From NCBI GenBank assembly GCA_015956445.1, contig WIUZ02000019.1, positions 248,001 through 312,000 on the forward strand: a stretch of DNA of 64,000 bases. The letters are read 5' to 3'. Position numbers and translations under genes: made by a program. This DNA comes from Thelephora terrestris. Lineage: Eukaryota; Basidiomycota; Agaricomycetes; Thelephorales; Thelephoraceae. Position 1 is the stretch's first letter. Every line of letters starts with the position of its first letter. Below are positions 21,126-31,583 of this stretch, one piece after another. Below the pieces are notes generated by a model that saw only the letters and a list, made by a program, of their open reading frames with translations, had not been told where the DNA came from and ran no database searches.

Positions 21126-23878
21126 TCACGGTCTGAAAGCATTCCATGCCTCGTTCAACGCTCCAAAAACCGCGTTGGCTATCATCCTCTGTTCGACCGT
21201 AGTGTTATTTGAATTTAACTATATGAACACGGCACAACCGTCAGCACACGAGGGGAGAGGGGAGGTTCATGTCACGCTTCTCGTACCTTGTCAGGATGCA
21301 GTTTCGCAATCGCCTTCGTATACCTGATCTTGACCTGATTGGGAGCGACCAACTCGTGCATCCCGACCTTTTGCCAATTCAATCCCGGCCACAGAACGTT
21401 TTCCAAACTCGCAATCAACGCGCGGATGTTCTGCTCCTTGCCGCCCTTCCAAGCGATGATCTTCGCGTCCACGGCGTCCTTTAACTCGTGCTTGGCTTGA
21501 TCCTCCGCATCGGCGGCGTCTGTCACAGCCCGTAACTTCGTCAGAGCTTCTGAAGGTGGCGTCGGGCCCCTATTGACTGCTTTGGGCGGGGGTCGCTTAA
21601 CGGGAGGTTTCGGTTTCGAGGCCGCCCGTTCTGGTTGAGGGTTCAATATCTTCTTGCATCTCCTGATACCCGAGATAGCCTCGTTCCTCATCTTCCCGTT
21701 CGCCCAGTCCGTTCCAGCGATGACCTCCCAGTCTTTGCTAGCGTCTTCCCACCTCTCTTTGCCCTCGTACGCCTCAGCGCGCCGCTTATGAGCCTTCATT
21801 AAGCCGTCCGCAAGGTCCACGCCCGATCCCTCGTTCTCCTCCTTAACTTTCGCCTCCCGCTGCGGATGGTATGAGGGCCCAATCAGTGAGATGATAAATG
21901 AACAATCTTCGATCGTCCCATTGTGTTCTCCTGTCTTCAGACGGGACAACGCCCTATTGTTGCGGAGCTGTACTTGTATGAGATGATTCTCTGGAAGGGA
22001 GGTGATGGCAGAGGTATAGGCTGTATCTGCTTCTCCGAACCGACCGAGCTTGAACATCTCCGTACCGATAGCCTTGTGTTTCATGCAAGCAGCGATCACA
22101 CTGGCTGATGCAGGTACGGCCTGACGGCGGGTGACGGGGATCGGGGATGGGGTTCGCCGAGGAGCAGGCTTGGAAGGAAGGGGTTGGGGAGATTGAGTTC
22201 GTGAGGACGGACCGTGGCGGAACGGTGATCTGTAAACTGGGATGGGCTCTTCTGCGAGAAGATCTCCGGTCTTGACCTGAGGTCGAGGTGGTTGAAGGGA
22301 GGGCCCTTGCGCTGGTTTCCTTTTCGGTTCTATAGGCCGTTTCGGCGGAGGCCGACGTTCTTCCTCATCGTCTGAGTCCTTGAATCCAGTTCCAGCGATA
22401 CCAGCTTCGTGGTGGTCGCCGTCGTCGTCATCTGTCACCTCCTGCATCCATCGTGGACGACCATTCTCTTTTTGCTGCGTCGTGGCTTGGGTGACATTGA
22501 CCCTTTCTACGTATGCCTTCTGCACCTTTTCCTTCCCTTGACTCCATAAGGCGTTTGCTCTACTGAACACATTCATCCCAATCTCACTGGCCTGAGCGAG
22601 AATTTTATCGGCTTGATCTTGAACACTGGAAGGCCCTTCATTCGGGGGATTATCGCGTGTCGCTGCAGGATCGGTCGGTCGACGCCGTATGGGAGGTCTG
22701 GGTTCGTTGTCTTGAGGGTCCCGGGGGCGTGGAGGGTTACGCCTCCTCTCGGGTGGGGCTGGAGAAGGATTGGGGATCTCTCGTTCCGCCAAAAGCATTT
22801 CTAGAGCCGCTTCAACGTTTATACCTGTGTCTGTAGCAGCGAGCGCGTTCCGAGCTTCTATCGGTCCAAAACCCATTTCAACGATTCGTCCAATGATATG
22901 TGGAGGCGGGGAGTTTGTGCGGGTCTTGGAAGCGGACTCTCGAGTTGAGGTCTAGGAAGACTGTCAGCGGGCAGCTGGTATTGATGGATCCAAGAGACTT
23001 ACGGGAGGCCGCCGAGGTGGGGCACTGCCGACCGGTTTCGATAAACCAAGCATGTCATCCTCATCATTAGAGTCGTTATCCAATAACCCATCTTCCCTAC
23101 CCCCGAAATCGAAGTCATCTCCTGGGGAGTTTGGGCGGTTAGCCTTCTTTGGCGGGGGCGAAGGCCGGCTCGAGTGATCTACGTCCTCAATGTCCCAAAT
23201 GCTGGAAGGTTTCGTGGCCTGTATCCGCCGCGCCGGGGGTGCGGGAGCAGGGGTTGATTTGGGCGCGAAGTCTGATAATCCCCAATCGTCATCCTCATCC
23301 GGGATTACCAGCGGCTTCTTGATCGATGGTGGGGGAGGTGCGGGTTTGGAAGTAGAGGCGAGGGCGGGGGTGTCGAAAAGCCAATTGAATTCGTCCTGTT
23401 TCTGCTGGGTCGCCTGCTTTAAGGGAGGCGTGAAAGTCGGCGTAGTCCCAAGAGAGTCTAAGCCGACCCACGCGGACGACTGAAATTTCGTGGTTGGTTG
23501 CTTGGGCAGATTCAAAAGTTTATCTCTTCTCTCTTTCTCAGCTTTTGCTGCCTGTTCCGCCATGGACAGGTTTCCGGGGCTGCCATTCCCAAAAGAGCCA
23601 GAGAGGAGCCCACTGAACGCATCGCCGTTAGTAGGGGGTGTGAGATTGGGGCCGTTCGACTTGAGGATGGGTTGATTCGCTATTCTTGGGCTGTTCGTCC
23701 GTGAGTTAGAGTTGGAGCTCGAGTTTGACGCGGCCAGGAGGGCAAAGACGTCGGTCTGCGGGCGTAGCTGTTGAGAGGGAGCAGTTGACGAGATGAGATC
23801 GTTCAATTTCCGTGGTTTTTGAGGAGCAGAACTGGACGGCGCTGCGGTCGACCAAAGATCAGCGAAAGAGTCGGCCAT
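21126..23878 (-). CDS. SWA2: Auxilin-like clathrin uncoating factor (UBA-TPR-J domain)
   Basis: Swa2/auxilin recruits Hsp70 to clathrin coats and drives uncoating of vesicles. Exons on the minus strand are 23878-23003, 22951-21287 and 21218-21126, giving 877 residues. Residues 1-290 are disordered with short acidic/hydrophobic clathrin-adaptor-like motifs (DDDWGLSDF, DDFDFGGRED, DEDDMLGL). A UBA domain follows at about 308-350 (IIGRIVEMGFGPIEARNALA). After a proline-rich linker, a TPR block lies at about 575-700 (KHKAIGTEMFKLGRFGEADT, NNRALSRLKTGEH, KAHKRRAEAYEGKERWEDAS). The C-terminal J domain spans about 785-877 with WPGLNWQKVGMHELV, the Hsp70-stimulating HPD in AIAKLHPDK, and ALNEAWNAFRP. 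The last exon completes helix IV and was found by splicing past a stop. The start at 23878 is the first ATG; 23881 would be TTG. Confidence 0.93.
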
Positions 23879-24347
23879 CAACAGAGTAGGCTGGCAATGA
23901 TACGTCTTGAGCTTGAGGGCGAGGTGGTCGGCTGAATGACCGGAAGCAAGTGGGAAATTTAAGTAGCCACCATATGCGAGTGTATGCGGTCGCTGCCCAT
24001 AACTCCTTCTGGACGCTCACCATCTCCTCTGAACTTGGCACACTCAGAGCGATGATGTCAAACAAAACCGTGCGATGTGACCAGGGAATCTTGCTGCATT
24101 TCTGTGGGGAGCTGTGTGCGAAATACTCAGGGTATTCTCATTTACCGCCTTGGTCGGCGTCGCCGCTCAGTTACAGATTAAATGGGCCAGCATGGTCCGT
24201 CATTGTTTTCATTCTACGTCCCCCATGCTGTACTGCAGCGGTTGCTTCTCATGGCTTAACAACCTTCTTCTAACCTCGAGAGTGTCCACCACGTCCAACT
24301 CTCTACCCGATATCGGTTCATACCAAACAGGGAACAATGATGAGTCA
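23879..24347. other. Promoter side of SWA2 up to duplication block B
   Basis: Just under 0.5 kb with no supported gene. It runs up to the left edge of the duplicated region. Confidence 0.4.
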
Positions 24348-24802
24348 TTAGTTACCCATCGCAACCGTCCAGACGTCCAAGGCTCTCATGGCTCGAGATT
24401 GACCGCTGTTTGTCCATCTTTCCACTCACTTTGGAATAGGGTCCAAGGGTAACATCCTCCTTTTCGCGTTCGCCGCCTAGGCAGTGTCTGCATCACGTTA
24501 CTTATCCCCATATGGGTCACGGCTTTCCAAAGACAGACTTCGCTTTCGGCTTCGTTCGAAACCACCGCCGACTCTCCAAGATGGCCCGCACCACTTTGAC
24601 TTGGTCTCTTTTGTCTCCTCGGACGGATTTCTTTTCTGCGTGGTTCCACACATCATGGACGGCCCAGCGAACACACGAAGCCACAGAATTTCTTGAGCTT
24701 TGTTTGCTCCACGGCAGCTTCCCGCACTTCTAAAGCTACTCGACCGTGCTCGTTGTTCTCCATGGCTCTCACATCTCGTCCGCTTGGCCACCCCAGCTCA
24801 GG

Positions 24803-24809
24803 TATAAAT
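24803..24809 (+). promoter_or_regulatory. TATA box of 191-residue gene, copy B
   Basis: TATAAAT lies 100 bases before the ATG at 24903 and is conserved at the same distance in the second copy (31486). The surrounding GGTATAAATCTCAGCGG is identical in both. Confidence 0.65.
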
Positions 24810-24902
24810 CTCAGCGGAAATGCAGCTCATACCGACATCTTCACCTCACAACCCACTCCTCGTCTTCACTTGCACTTCAGAGCTTAGCTCCTCCGCACAG
24901 AA

Positions 24903-25612
24903 ATGACACTCCATCAACCCGTTAAGATGCAGCAATCCACATCTTATTCTACCTTGCTACCCTATCCTAACCTCCCACCCCCGATGGTTGATGGGCCGGT
25001 AGGAGCTCGTGTCGTTCCAATTATCCCTTACAAGCACTCCTCGAAATGGAACTCCACCGTAGGCAGACACCGCGAACCGTTCGTCGTGACCTTCGACACG
25101 CGTGGCATGCCGGAAGGTTATGGAGTTAAGCACGGGGATTTGACTTCCTACAGCTTGATGATCATGAACACTGTGATCGTCCGCGGCGGCGATACCGTAC
25201 GCTTCCCAACTCCGGGCAAGAAGATCCAGCTCAGAATAGTGGTAAGTTACACCGGGAGCGCTCAAACCGTCAGTGGGCAATTTGTCTGACGTGTGTATAT
25301 CGTTTTATTACAGTGGCCAGGATACGATTCGGTAGACTTTTCATCTATGATCGATATCCAAGAGATCACAGTCAGCGAATTGGCCGGGAGAGTTGCCTCT
25401 CTCTACACAGATTATTTCCAGGTCCGATCCCCCGCTGCATCTTTTCATGACTGCTGGCTGATGGTGCGACTCTTTCCTTTTAGATTGCACGCCAACGCAA
25501 CTGCACTGAATACGGATGGTCCTTCACTGCCGAAGCGCTCGCGACTCTCCGTGTCCTCAACATCCGTAACGTGTATGATAACGTTTTCCAGGCTGAAGTT
25601 GCTTTCGGTTGA
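24903..25612 (+). CDS. Conserved fungal protein of unknown function, 191 residues (copy B)
   Basis: Exons are 24903-25241, 25314-25421 and 25484-25612. The protein has no signal peptide or membrane segment. It starts with a variable 20 residues, then NLPPPMVDGPVGARVVPIIP and KWNSTVGRHREPFVVTFDTR, the GMPEGYGVKHGDL motif, GKKIQLRIVWPGYDSVDF, IDIQEITVSELAGRVASLY and RQRNCTEYGWSF, ending in VYDNVFQAEVAFG. It looks like a small soluble beta/alpha domain known as a lineage-specific family in Agaricomycetes, for which I cannot name a function. Both copies are intact with identical exon lengths (339, 108 and 129 bases), while their neighbours decay, so the protein is likely under selection. It is convergent with the DM9 gene remnant. 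Confidence 0.78.
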
Positions 25613-25850
25613 TCAGTCATCCTGGCCGATTGGCTCTCGCGGACCCACGACCGAGAGAACGAGCGCAAGAGCTCATAAGAACAACACATCTATATTTATT
25701 CCAAGCTCTCGCTGGCACCAGCCGGCGACTACACTCCTGCATCCACATTTTCTTATTTAAACGGCTTTTATTTGCACCCGTAGTTTGTAGACAGACCACT
25801 CATCTTCCATTCGCAAAACACCCTTTTTGTTGTTGTAGTTGACAGGTTCT

Positions 25851-25885
25851 CTTCGCATTTCTCCTTATGAAGGAGAAATGCGAAG
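25851..25885. repeat. Perfect 16-bp-stem hairpin, copy B
   Basis: CTTCGCATTTCTCCTT is followed by the 3-base loop ATG and then the exact reverse complement. It lies about 240 bases after the stop of the 191-residue gene. The same stem is present at 32535-32569. Confidence 0.9.
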
Positions 25886-26030
25886 ATAATCGAAGTCAGA
25901 GAGTTGACCCCCATGAATAAATGTATTTTTGACCATATTTCGAGGTTGTGACGGCGAATTTGAGAGATTTAGCAAGGGTGGCCTATCGATCTTGGTGGGC
26001 CGCGAAGTCAACACGGCCAGAATCCTAAAC

Positions 26031-26934
26031 TTGGCGCCCGGACGCTTCCGCGCTAACCTCCACGTGACGAGCACCGAAGTTTTGAGGGTTCGGCACCCCA
26101 CGGGTCTCAATCTAGCGAACCGCGCGTGGGTCGGGGCCGACCAGGATCTCGTACTCGTTGAAGGCGTGGCTCATGTGCTGTCGTCCGATTTCTGCACCCT
26201 GCCTCAGATGCTTTCCCGCCTTCCCGACGTTTAAAACCAAGAATGCGTCAGGTAAAACACAAAGAAACTGACGCCGCTTGTGAAAGGGAAAGCCATAAAT
26301 ATTCCGTCCTGAAAACACAGGTAATCCTCAATCACGCCACTTCATCAAGAAGGCAACGATAAGGACCGAACGCACCCCACGTACGCTCTCGCAACGTACA
26401 GCACGTTACCGCCCTCCTTTCCCGCCTCGACCGCGCCGCCAGGACTTTCGTGTCCCTTCACCAACACCCACGTAGTAGGCGCACGGGGACCGCTCCGACG
26501 AAACTCGTCAGCACGCTTCCGAGCATCCTTCATCCACCTCTCGAGCGAATCAGGGATTTGCGCGGGTACTGGAACGGAGAGGGCGGATGCAATCGGTATG
26601 AGATCGATCGTGGAGAATTTTGTAGGATGTTTCACTCACCTTGTGAGTGCTCATACACACCGCGGGATGCTTGGCATTGTTGAGGAGGCTCGCGATGTTC
26701 TTCTGAGCCTAGGCGCTGGTACAGCGCACTGGTAGAAACCCCTGGAATCCAACCGCTCTGCGGTAGATACGATGATCGCGATTCCCGATGGCCGTCAGAT
26801 CTATGTCGGATGACAGGCAGGGAGAAAGCTCATACCTGGGAGGTATGGCTCTGGGCAATCCTGAACTTCTGTCCTTGGTACTCTACCACTTCTCCAGTGT
26901 CGTACGCAACCCATGCTTCCCATTGGCGTGTCAT
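26031..26934 (-). pseudogene. Decayed CBM5/12-DM9 gene (copy B)
   Basis: Homologous to the intact gene at 32822-33966. The first three exons are still readable: MTRQWEAWVAYDTGEVVEYQ, then SGWIPGVSTSALYQ, then the stretch ending LYVARAY. After that the gene is broken in several ways. One base is missing at the exon 3 donor. The acceptor of exon 4 has changed from GTAG to TTAA. A TAG replaces a Trp codon after PDPRAVR. The last part of exon 4 and the two final exons are deleted near 26031. All lesions are absent from the other copy, so this is a pseudogene by comparison within the window. Confidence 0.78.
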
Positions 26935-27208
26935 GATGGTGGACGCTTAGAACATACGGTGGCTGAGATGAGATTGGGCGGTCAATTTGCGCCTAGTACT
27001 TAAGCTTATCAATCCTGTGTCCATTCCTCAGGCGAATCCCCGAGGTTCTCTCTCCTGGGACCAGCTCTCTCCTCGCCTTTTTCTCTATTTCTAGCGTGGT
27101 GCGCTCACTACGCCTCAACACAGCAGTCACCTTGCACATTCGCCAGGACGTAGGCCAAGCCACATTAAGGTTATCGTAAATGTCTCGGACTACAACGAGG
27201 ATTATGAG

Positions 27209-27215
27209 TATAAAC
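27209..27215 (+). promoter_or_regulatory. TATA box of the esterase pseudogene
   Basis: TATAAAC lies 105 bases before the ancestral ATG at 27314. The intact inverted copy has lost it: the equivalent bases near 37257 read GCATAAGC. Confidence 0.5.
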
Positions 27216-28432
27216 TCTCTCTGCTGCTCTAAATCCCTTAATCAGCCCCAGATACTACTACCGGTCACAAAGGCTTTCTTCTGAAACCACTGCTAGCAGT
27301 CCGTTCCGCTCAGTATGTCTCCATCGACAGCTTTCGCTTCCTACTCTCTAAACCCACAAAGTTTATATCATGTACCTTCGCCCTCGTCTCCAAACTACCA
27401 ACTACCCTTCGCTCCCCAGCGCGAAAGTGGTCAACAACTCTAACCGCGGACCAACTTTGTTCCCGTTCTCACCTCAATGTTCAGCCTGCTCGCCGATATC
27501 ACCCCATGTTACCGCAATAGCTACCTTCTCTGCCTGTGAAATCCCCACGGTCTGCAACATTGCTCTTTACCTCACACTTAACCCTCTTTCCCATTGAGAA
27601 GGTGAAGACGGTGGCGGACAGCGTTTGGGATGAACACCCCGACGCAGACCCCATGGATTTCGAACTGGGCTCAAAAAGGTCTTTCTGGAGCAGAACATAC
27701 AGGTGGGAAGTCTCTTGATCCCACGATACAAATCTGGTCGAGTTTGCACATCAGCGCTCTGCGCATTTGCTGATGAGTGTTGACGAGGGTGAAAGCGGTG
27801 TTCTCTGCAGGCCCCGTGATCTCACCGAAAATGCCTTGTGGGACATACTTACGAGAAAAGGAACGGAAGACCGGCGCTCTCCCATCTGTTGCAAACTAAT
27901 CACCGCAACGCCAAGGTGTGGCAATGCGCTTGTTTCCTATTGTTGCAGTATTCGTGACGCGGCCTTCGAACCGTTGCTGACTGCAGACTCAATCCTCGGG
28001 GAAACGTCCTTACTGGCAGAACGAATGCCCCGAATGTGCTATCTACGTCGGGTTACCCATCTAGGACCCGCTCGACGCGGTACCGGGACGACAGCTCCCT
28101 CGGAACATCCGCGAGGCATCCTGAGAGTGTGGCTAGCGGTTTACCACTACTACCAAGGGGAGCGGTACGCGGAACTCAAATCCATCCGGTGAAAACTAAA
28201 CAGGTCACCCTGATTGAATCACCATGCAACGTGGCATCGACATTACTCTTAGAAACCCGCTTAAAGCTTTAAAGGCGCACGAGACTTTGGTAATCGAACG
28301 AGAGATTGAGAAACACATCGTAAGGGCTTTTTTTTTTCAATTTCAAGGTTTACAGCTTAGCCTAAATGGCGATACAGAGAAGACTATAAAGAAGGCATTT
28401 TTGCCGTGCTGCGTGGTGCGCGCGCTTAGCGC

Positions 28433-28575
28433 TTAGCAGTTGCAGTTATCCTTGGTGCAGGAGCAGCTGTGGGTGCGGGTCAGCATAGGTCCCGCACGTG
28501 AACACAAAACCGGGTGGCATACTTCTGGGAGCATCCACAGCTGGATTGAGCACAGTTGCAGTTAGAGCAGGCCAT
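28433..28575 (-). CDS. Metallothionein (short Cys-rich metal-binding protein)
   Basis: Two exons on the minus strand, 28575-28511 and 28466-28433, joined by a 44-base intron with a CTGAC branch-like site, encode 32 residues. Nine are cysteines, arranged C-x2-C-x-C-x4-C-x-C-x7-C-x-C-x4-C-x-C. The protein starts MACSNCNCAQSSCGCS and ends CSCTKDNCNC. There are no aromatic residues except one Tyr at the splice region. Such C-x-C patterns bind Cu(I), Zn or Cd by thiolate clusters and buffer metals in the cytosol. The intron donor (GTTTTG) is not ideal, but it alone restores the C-x-C reading with a proper stop. A TATA box lies 160 bases upstream. Metal preference cannot be told from sequence. Confidence 0.8.
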
Positions 28576-28733
28576 GTTAATGAGCAAGAAGGGGTTTGCT
28601 GGTAAGAGGGAGGGAGGGAGGTTAGAATATGCCGTGGCGAAAAACAGAGGTGCTGACTGTTTGTTAGACGATTTGGTGGTTGAGAGTGAGAGAAGGTGGG
28701 AGACTGAGGAAAACTTGGGGAGTTTCTGGTGAA

Positions 28734-28741
28734 CTTTTATA
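28734..28741 (-). promoter_or_regulatory. TATA box of the metallothionein gene
   Basis: TATAAAAG on the minus strand, 160 bases before the ATG, followed by a pyrimidine-rich leader. It is a strong consensus TATA, as expected for an inducible gene. Confidence 0.6.
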
Positions 28742-31485
28742 GCCTGAGCTGCCCTGGTTTCTCACGTTTGGAATAGTGCCCCTGCCATTTGGGATGGCTC
28801 GGAGGCGGATCGCCTTTCCCCTTCCTGCCACTCCGAAGCGTTCTAGCGTCATTTCCACATGCTCGCCCGGCCCGCAGCAAGATATACAACTTACTGCACG
28901 ATCCTTCAACACATCCCGTGATTCGAGTCTCCTCAACCTCAAACGACCCCCCGCACACACACTGGGGCATCCTTCACGCCCCAGGCAAGAGCTGCGTTCC
29001 ACTGACTACGGCCAATTCGCTTCGGTCTCAGTCTTCTACAATCACTTTATGCCACTCATGTCAAATGGAAAGCAGGTTTGTTATGGATACCCCGCCCCCA
29101 ACATCCTCCTCTTACCCTATGCGGTGAGCCGAAAGCCCTAGCCTACCCCACACGCGATTACGGCAGAAAGGAACAGGGGCAATTCTGTTCTTGATACTTA
29201 CGACCGGTTGGCATGTTTCGCATCCTCCCCAATTCCAGGACCAGTGGAAAACATGAGAGACGGGCGGGGACCTTGTTGTTCCATGGCCATACTCACTCGA
29301 TCTTTCTTTCGTCGTCGGGCCGCTGAAACTGCAGGAATAACTAATCAAATATTGCTCTTGGATCACCACAAGACTTTCGCTGGAGAGCCACAGTTCTGAC
29401 TTCGAAGTTCGCCGTGAGCGTTACACCAAACATAGTGTGGTAGCTCATCCCCGAAATTCACACTAGCCTTACGTTACAGTGCTGATATGATGTTGATGCC
29501 CCAACGAAACACGCAGGAATTCACATGGTCCTTCAAAAAGTTTTTTCAGCCAACCGCCATCCCATAAACGCTGACTTAATTTACGGAGTCTCTTCATTTG
29601 AGTGCCTTCCAAAGACGTTGGTCCCATTACGGCCAACCCGGCGCTGAGCGGCCACCAGCCTTCTCTACAGCCAATTCCGAATTGGTCGTACGTTTTACAC
29701 TGTCTCGGGGAACTTTCTCCTCGTTAGGGATCGTTTTCCTGGAAGAACTTCTCCCTGAGTATGTGAGGTCGCCTATACTTGTCTCATGGAAGCACTTAGG
29801 ACTCCGCCTAGCGTTATCGGTGGCATGTGAATATGTAAGTTGCCGGGCTTTCCAAGGTTTCAAATTACCCCGCCCTCATGAACTTCTTAGAATGGATTAC
29901 ATCATCTATCTTCAATTCCCCGCGCTTCTGTGGGTAGAGTTGTTATCTGACCTTCCTAGGAATCCTTGCCATAACCACGATATTTCGGCTAAGTATCAGC
30001 GACTCCCGACCGGTAGACATCATAACTCCACACCCAGAGATTCAGGTAGATGCTGCGACCTTCATTGGTACATGATCTTCCGGTGGCGTAGACGATTTTT
30101 TCGGCATTCCGTTCGCCAAGCCTCCGTGAGTCGGGACCTGATGGCACATGTAAGGTTTTTCCGCAATCTCAGTGTCACACAGGACTGGGGACCTCTGATT
30201 CCGCCATCCTGAACCATACGACCTATATTCCGGTACAATCGACGTTACAAAGTCCGGCTATCTTGCACCCAACTTCGACCCAAAGTCGTCATCCCCGAGG
30301 GCCCCTCTATACCAGCAACCAGTTATGCGGGGGGAATACATGCAGTCGACGACGACTCGGAAGATTGTAAGCCTCGACCGCCTTCATCTGATCTTTGGCC
30401 TGACATGGGATGCACACCGCGGCGTTCCATGCTTGACTCTGGACGTAATAAAACCAGCCTTCGTTGATCCAGACGTGAGGCTTCCCGTCGCTGTTGTAAG
30501 TGCATCCGAACCCCGACGTTTATTTTCTGACCTCCTAGTCCTCTGCTCCAGTAGTTCTTCGGAGGTGTGTATACCCATGAGGCGCAACCCTGCAGGTCGA
30601 ATATCAATTCATGTTTTCTTCCCACAGGCGGGTTTAAATTCGGCGGCACAATCAAGAACAACGGCATCCCCGTGGTCTCACGATCCTTAGAGCTGAGAGA
30701 GCTCATCATCTTTGTGGTAATGAACTATCGATGAGTGGAGAGTATACATGATCCCTCAAACTAGAAGTTGACCGACAGCCCCTCAGACTCAACGATGCGT
30801 CCCCTTCCATATTACCAACTCTCCCCCATCTTTACGTTAATCGTCCATCACTAGCTTTCGGGTTCCCGGGAAGCCAGGAAGTAAAGGATGCATGGATAGG
30901 AAATTTCTGCCTGGATGACCGTCAGTCCCGAGACTCGGTCTCGTCGTTACATTCGGAGTTTACTTATTGCCCCTTTCGTTCAGAGCGTGAGGCACTGCGG
31001 TGGGTACAACGACATATTGAGTCATTCGGTAGCGATCCCACAAAAGTTTACTCATCACAACTGTTCAGACGTCCAAGACGCACTCACGGCTCGAGATTTA
31101 CCGCTGTTTGTTTATCTTTCCACTGACTTTAGTATAGGGTCCAAGAGTAACATCCTCTTTTACGCCGCCATGCAGCGTTTACATTACCGTGTTACCTATC
31201 CGCATATGGGTCACGGGTTTCCAAATGCAGACTTCGCTTTAGGCTTCGTTCGAAACCACCAACGACTCTCTTAGATGGCCCGCACCACTTTGACTTGGTC
31301 TCTTTTGTCTCCCCGGAAGGATTTGTTTTCTGCGTGGTTCCACACATCATAAACGGCCCAGCGAACACACGAAGCCGCAAAGTTTCTTGAGCTTTGTTAG
31401 CTCCACGGCAGCTTCCCGCACTATCAAAGCTACCCGACCATGCTCTTTGTTCTACATGGCGTCCGCATGGCCACCCCAGCTCAGG

Positions 31486-31492
31486 TATAAAT
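31486..31492 (+). promoter_or_regulatory. TATA box of 191-residue gene, copy B'
   Basis: TATAAAT, 98 bases before the ATG at 31584, with the same flanks as in copy B. Confidence 0.65.
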
Positions 31493-31583
31493 CTCAGCGG
31501 AAAGGCAGTCCATACCGACATCTTCACCTCACAATCCACTCCTCGTCTTCACTTGCACTTCAGAGCTGAGCTCCACCACAGAA

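Larger units (their letters stand above)
24348..26955 (+). repeat. Duplication block B (first copy)
   Basis: This stretch matches 31044-33985 in the same orientation, with long near-identical runs broken by substitutions, small indels and one deletion of roughly 0.3 kb in this copy near 26030. It carries a 191-residue gene on the plus strand, a hairpin and a broken CBM5/12-DM9 gene on the minus strand. The left edge is marked by the shared CCGTCCAGACGTCCAAG-type stretch and the right edge by TGGACGCTTAGAACA. Confidence 0.85.
27762..29946. other. Insertion of about 2.2 kb inside the esterase pseudogene
   Basis: The uninterrupted copy reads ...GCGCTCTGCTGACC... Here GCGCTCTG ends at 27761 and CTGACC starts at 29947. 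The DNA between has no match to the esterase. I see no terminal inverted repeats, transposase or clear target-site duplication; the repeated CTG at the junction makes the exact ends ambiguous. The only gene I can support in it is the metallothionein at 28433-28575. It could be a non-autonomous element or a rearrangement patch. Confidence 0.6.
26962..31043 (+). repeat. Duplication block A (first copy, disrupted)
   Basis: This region matches 34201-37549 read on the minus strand, so the two copies are inverted relative to each other. Homology starts at the shared CTGAGATGAGATTGGGCGG, covers the esterase promoter and 5' half, and stops after the codons for GSDPTKV at 31043, where block B' begins. 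The match is interrupted between 27761 and 29947 by unrelated DNA. Confidence 0.85.
27314..31043 (+). pseudogene. Type-B carboxylesterase pseudogene (copy A)
   Basis: Relative to the intact paralogue at 34201-36852, this copy has the original ATG (MSPSTAF start) but a 4-base deletion in the tract encoding the N-terminal tail shifts the frame. The membrane-anchor codons are split by about 2.2 kb of foreign DNA (27762-29946). The donor after the conserved 8-base exon at 30787-30794 has changed from GT to AT. The gene stops abruptly after the GSDPTKV codons, before the catalytic serine. It therefore lacks the whole catalytic triad. Homology resumes at 29947 with CTGACCTTCCTAGG and is easy to follow through GACTGGGGACCT and GGCTTGACTCTGG-like stretches. 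Confidence 0.85.

Noticed and set aside
20794-21327. 177-codon plus-strand ORF between NUP42 and SWA2
   Set aside because: It overlaps the last SWA2 exon and the end of the preceding exon; no family features.
27762-29946. Insertion as a typical DNA transposon or Helitron
   Set aside because: No terminal inverted repeats, no clear target-site duplication, no transposase or Rep/helicase, and the ends do not fit Helitron rules.
29598-30212. 204-codon plus-strand ORF at the right end of the insertion
   Set aside because: Its second half is the esterase pseudogene in the wrong frame and its first half has no motif.
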